Of a stretch of DNA of 64,000 nt, positions 62,470 to 64,000 are shown piece by piece; within the stretch, counting starts at the first letter, position 1, and each line of letters opens with the position of its first letter. Under the pieces are notes generated by a model, which did no database searches, had not been told where the DNA came from, and saw only the letters and a list, made by a program, of their open reading frames with translations. The DNA lies in assembly GCA_002726915.1 (NCBI GenBank), contig PBSY01000058.1:1-64000 (forward strand), read 5' to 3'. The DNA is from Verrucomicrobiales bacterium (GTDB taxonomy: Bacteria; Verrucomicrobiota; Verrucomicrobiia; Verrucomicrobiales; DEV007). A program made the translations under genes and the position numbers.

Positions 62470-64000
62470 ATGAATCTCCAAGTCTCCGCGCTTCTTACTA
62501 TCTTCGCTGCCCAGTCGGCGTTCGCCCAGTTCGGCGATGAACCGCCCAAGTTCAATCCCAGCGATCCTGCGGCGCCTCAACAGGATCGGCTCACCGCGGA
62601 AATCGTAGCCGACGTGACGAGCGCAGCACCAGGAAAGCCATTCCTCGCGGCAGTAAAACTCACCCACGCTCCGCTCCATCACACTTATGGAAAAGTTCTG
62701 CCACCCGATGTAATTGGGCGTCCGACCTCGGTCACTTGGACTGTTCCCGAAGGTTGGAAGCTCGAAGAAGTTCCGTGGCCGGCAACCTACAAAGTCCTCT
62801 CTACCGAGGGAAAAATGAGCGAAGGATACGACGGGATAACTTATCTGCCTGTTAAGGTCACCCCGGCTCCGAGCGCCAGTGACTCAGGTGAAATTACAGC
62901 GCAAGTTAGTGCGCTTGTTTGTGACCCGCATAGCTGCATGCCATTCAGTGCGACACCCAGTCTCTCTATATCTCTTGCCGATACAGCAATAGCTAACCAA
63001 GTCATCCCATCCCTTGATGGAAAAGCAAAGCTCTCGGGCACGAATAAGTCGGATGACGGCGAGGGAAAGGAGGTCGATCCCGAAACCCAGCGATCCTTCC
63101 TCACCTACCTATTTTTCGCCTTCATCGGCGGACTTATTCTCAATGTCATGCCCTGCGTCTTTCCTGTGCTTGGCATCAAAATTATGGGTATCGTGGGTCA
63201 AGCAGGAGACGACCGTAAGAAGGTCATTGCTCACGGTTTCGCCTACACTGCAGGCGTCCTTCTTTCTTTCTGGGTGCTCGGTTTGGTTGTCATTCTTTTG
63301 GGCAAAGGTTGGGGATTTCAACTTCAATCACCCACTTTTGTCTTCGCCCTCTGTGCCTTCTTCCTCGTTTTTGCGCTCAATATGGCCGGACTCTTTGAAA
63401 TCGGCATCTCAGTTGTTGGCTTAGGATCAGGGCTTCAAGCCAAGCAAGGAATAGCGGGTTCCTTTTTTTCCGGACTACTTGCCACACTTGTCGCCACTCC
63501 CTGTTCTGCGCCGTTCCTTGGTGCAGCGCTCGGTGTAACGCTCTCATTACCTCCGGCTCTGGCGATGCTCGTTTTTACCTCTGTTGGCATCGGTCTTGCC
63601 TTTCCTTTTCTTCTTCTCAGTGCTTTTCCAAATTTGGTTTCCTCACTGCCAAAACCAGGCGCTTGGATGGATAGCTTAAAGCAGGGCATGTCTTTCCTCC
63701 TGTTCGGAACAGCAGCTTTTCTTGCTTGGACCCTCACTGGCCTCGTCGAAAGTCTCGACATGCTGGTCCTGCTTCTCAGCCTCGTCGTAGTGGCCATGGG
63801 TTGCTGGATCTATGGACGCTGGAATTCTCCTCTCGCCTCAGCAAAAACCAGAACAATCGTGGCGGTCATCGCCCTCCTTACGATCGCCGGAGGAATTTCC
63901 ATGGGATGGCCCAGCCAGAAAATGCGTCTTGATTGGGGCACTTGGTCTGAAACGACCGTCGAAGAACTGCGCAGATCCAAGAAGCCAGTTTACATCGACT
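62470..64000 (+). CDS. dsbD: DsbD family thiol:disulfide interchange protein, 3' truncated by window edge
   Basis: The frame runs open from ATG 62470 to the window end (510 codons). Signal peptide to ~residue 20, then a DsbD N-terminal domain (DRLTAEIVADVTSAAPGKPF, GWKLEEVPWPATYKV) with the Cys pair C151-DPHS-C156. The membrane part starts near 210 with the redox cysteine in LNVMPCVFPVLGIKIMG (C229) and the second in LVATPCSAPFLGAALG (C345), matching the two transmembrane Cys of DsbD, with about eight helices. The last visible residues (LDWGTWSETTVEELRRSKKPVYID) lead into the C-terminal thioredoxin domain, whose CxxC lies beyond the window. It carries electrons from cytoplasmic thioredoxin to periplasmic partners. 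Confidence 0.93.
   Translation, partial: MNLQVSALLTIFAAQSAFAQFGDEPPKFNPSDPAAPQQDRLTAEIVADVTSAAPGKPFLAAVKLTHAPLHHTYGKVLPPDVIGRPTSVTWTVPEGWKLEEVPWPATYKVLSTEGKMSEGYDGITYLPVKVTPAPSASDSGEITAQVSALVCDPHSCMPFSATPSLSISLADTAIANQVIPSLDGKAKLSGTNKSDDGEGKEVDPETQRSFLTYLFFAFIGGLILNVMPCVFPVLGIKIMGIVGQAGDDRKKVIAHGFAYTAGVLLSFWVLGLVVILLGKGWGFQLQSPTFVFALCAFFLVFALNMAGLFEIGISVVGLGSGLQAKQGIAGSFFSGLLATLVATPCSAPFLGAALGVTLSLPPALAMLVFTSVGIGLAFPFLLLSAFPNLVSSLPKPGAWMDSLKQGMSFLLFGTAAFLAWTLTGLVESLDMLVLLLSLVVVAMGCWIYGRWNSPLASAKTRTIVAVIALLTIAGGISMGWPSQKMRLDWGTWSETTVEELRRSKKPVYID

Noticed and set aside
1..64000. CRISPR arrays, tRNA or rRNA genes, prophage or intact insertion sequences
   Set aside because: No regularly spaced direct repeats, no cloverleaf with CCA end, no rRNA signature, and no transposase, integrase or phage structural gene were seen on either strand.

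Overview
The window reads as the chromosome of a marine-type bacterium of the PVC group, most likely a Verrucomicrobiota member (Planctomycetota or Lentisphaerota are less likely). Support: five intact secreted sulfatases plus one relic; three pairs of a Tat-exported DUF1552 protein with a planctomycete-type cytochrome (DUF1587/1592/1588/1585); three DUF1080 proteins; PQQ-like propellers; SHD1-like modules; and an autotransporter ending in phenylalanine. Most proteins carry signal peptides, so this is an extracytoplasmic carbohydrate and sulfate-ester catabolic landscape. I see no rRNA, tRNA, CRISPR array, phage or intact insertion sequence. Several starts are GTG or TTG.

Layout. 1-5.2 kb: a 5'-truncated esterase, a DUF1080 protein, then a sulfatase and an autotransporter on the minus strand. 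5.2-7.3 kb: a sparse stretch with a lone prepilin, a 12-bp inverted repeat and a decayed sulfatase. 7.4-16.1 kb: SMP-30 lactonase, SDR dehydrogenase, sulfatase, first DUF1592/DUF1552 pair, sulfatase. 16.3-31 kb: DUF1080, a lactonase-esterase fusion, second pair, a membrane-anchored KOW-like protein, a secreted hydrolase, an NTF2-like protein, a small zf-HC2-like protein and the third pair. 31-38.6 kb: a frameshifted orphan, a Tat-exported glycosidase-like protein, a C39-like peptidase, a sulfatase and a Gfo/Idh/MocA oxidoreductase. 38.7-42.8 kb: a fasciclin / ECF sigma / anti-sigma operon flanked by a relic and an intact copy of a PQQ-like propeller gene. 42.9-48 kb: DUF418 membrane protein, lipoprotein, small orphan, acetylesterase, serine hydrolase. 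48.2-56 kb: a 1278-residue multidomain esterase, a propeller-PHP (DUF3604) protein and a class A beta-lactamase-like protein. 56-64 kb: an esterase, a thioredoxin-like protein interrupted by one in-frame TGA (candidate selenoprotein), RidA, PQQ propeller, DUF1080, sulfatase and a 3'-truncated DsbD.

How the genes may work together (inference): sulfatases and acetylesterases strip substituents from sulfated, acetylated glycans. Gfo/Idh/MocA, SDR and possibly the cytochrome/DUF1552 pairs would supply redox chemistry, with DUF1080 proteins cleaving 3-keto-glycosides and SMP-30 proteins opening lactones. DsbD and the thioredoxin-like protein would serve envelope thiol redox balance.

The most striking observation is the gene at 57120-57770. 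A single TGA lies exactly where the nucleophilic cysteine of a thioredoxin CGPC-type motif belongs. It is followed at the right distance by a 17-nt hairpin that fits the bacterial SECIS pattern.
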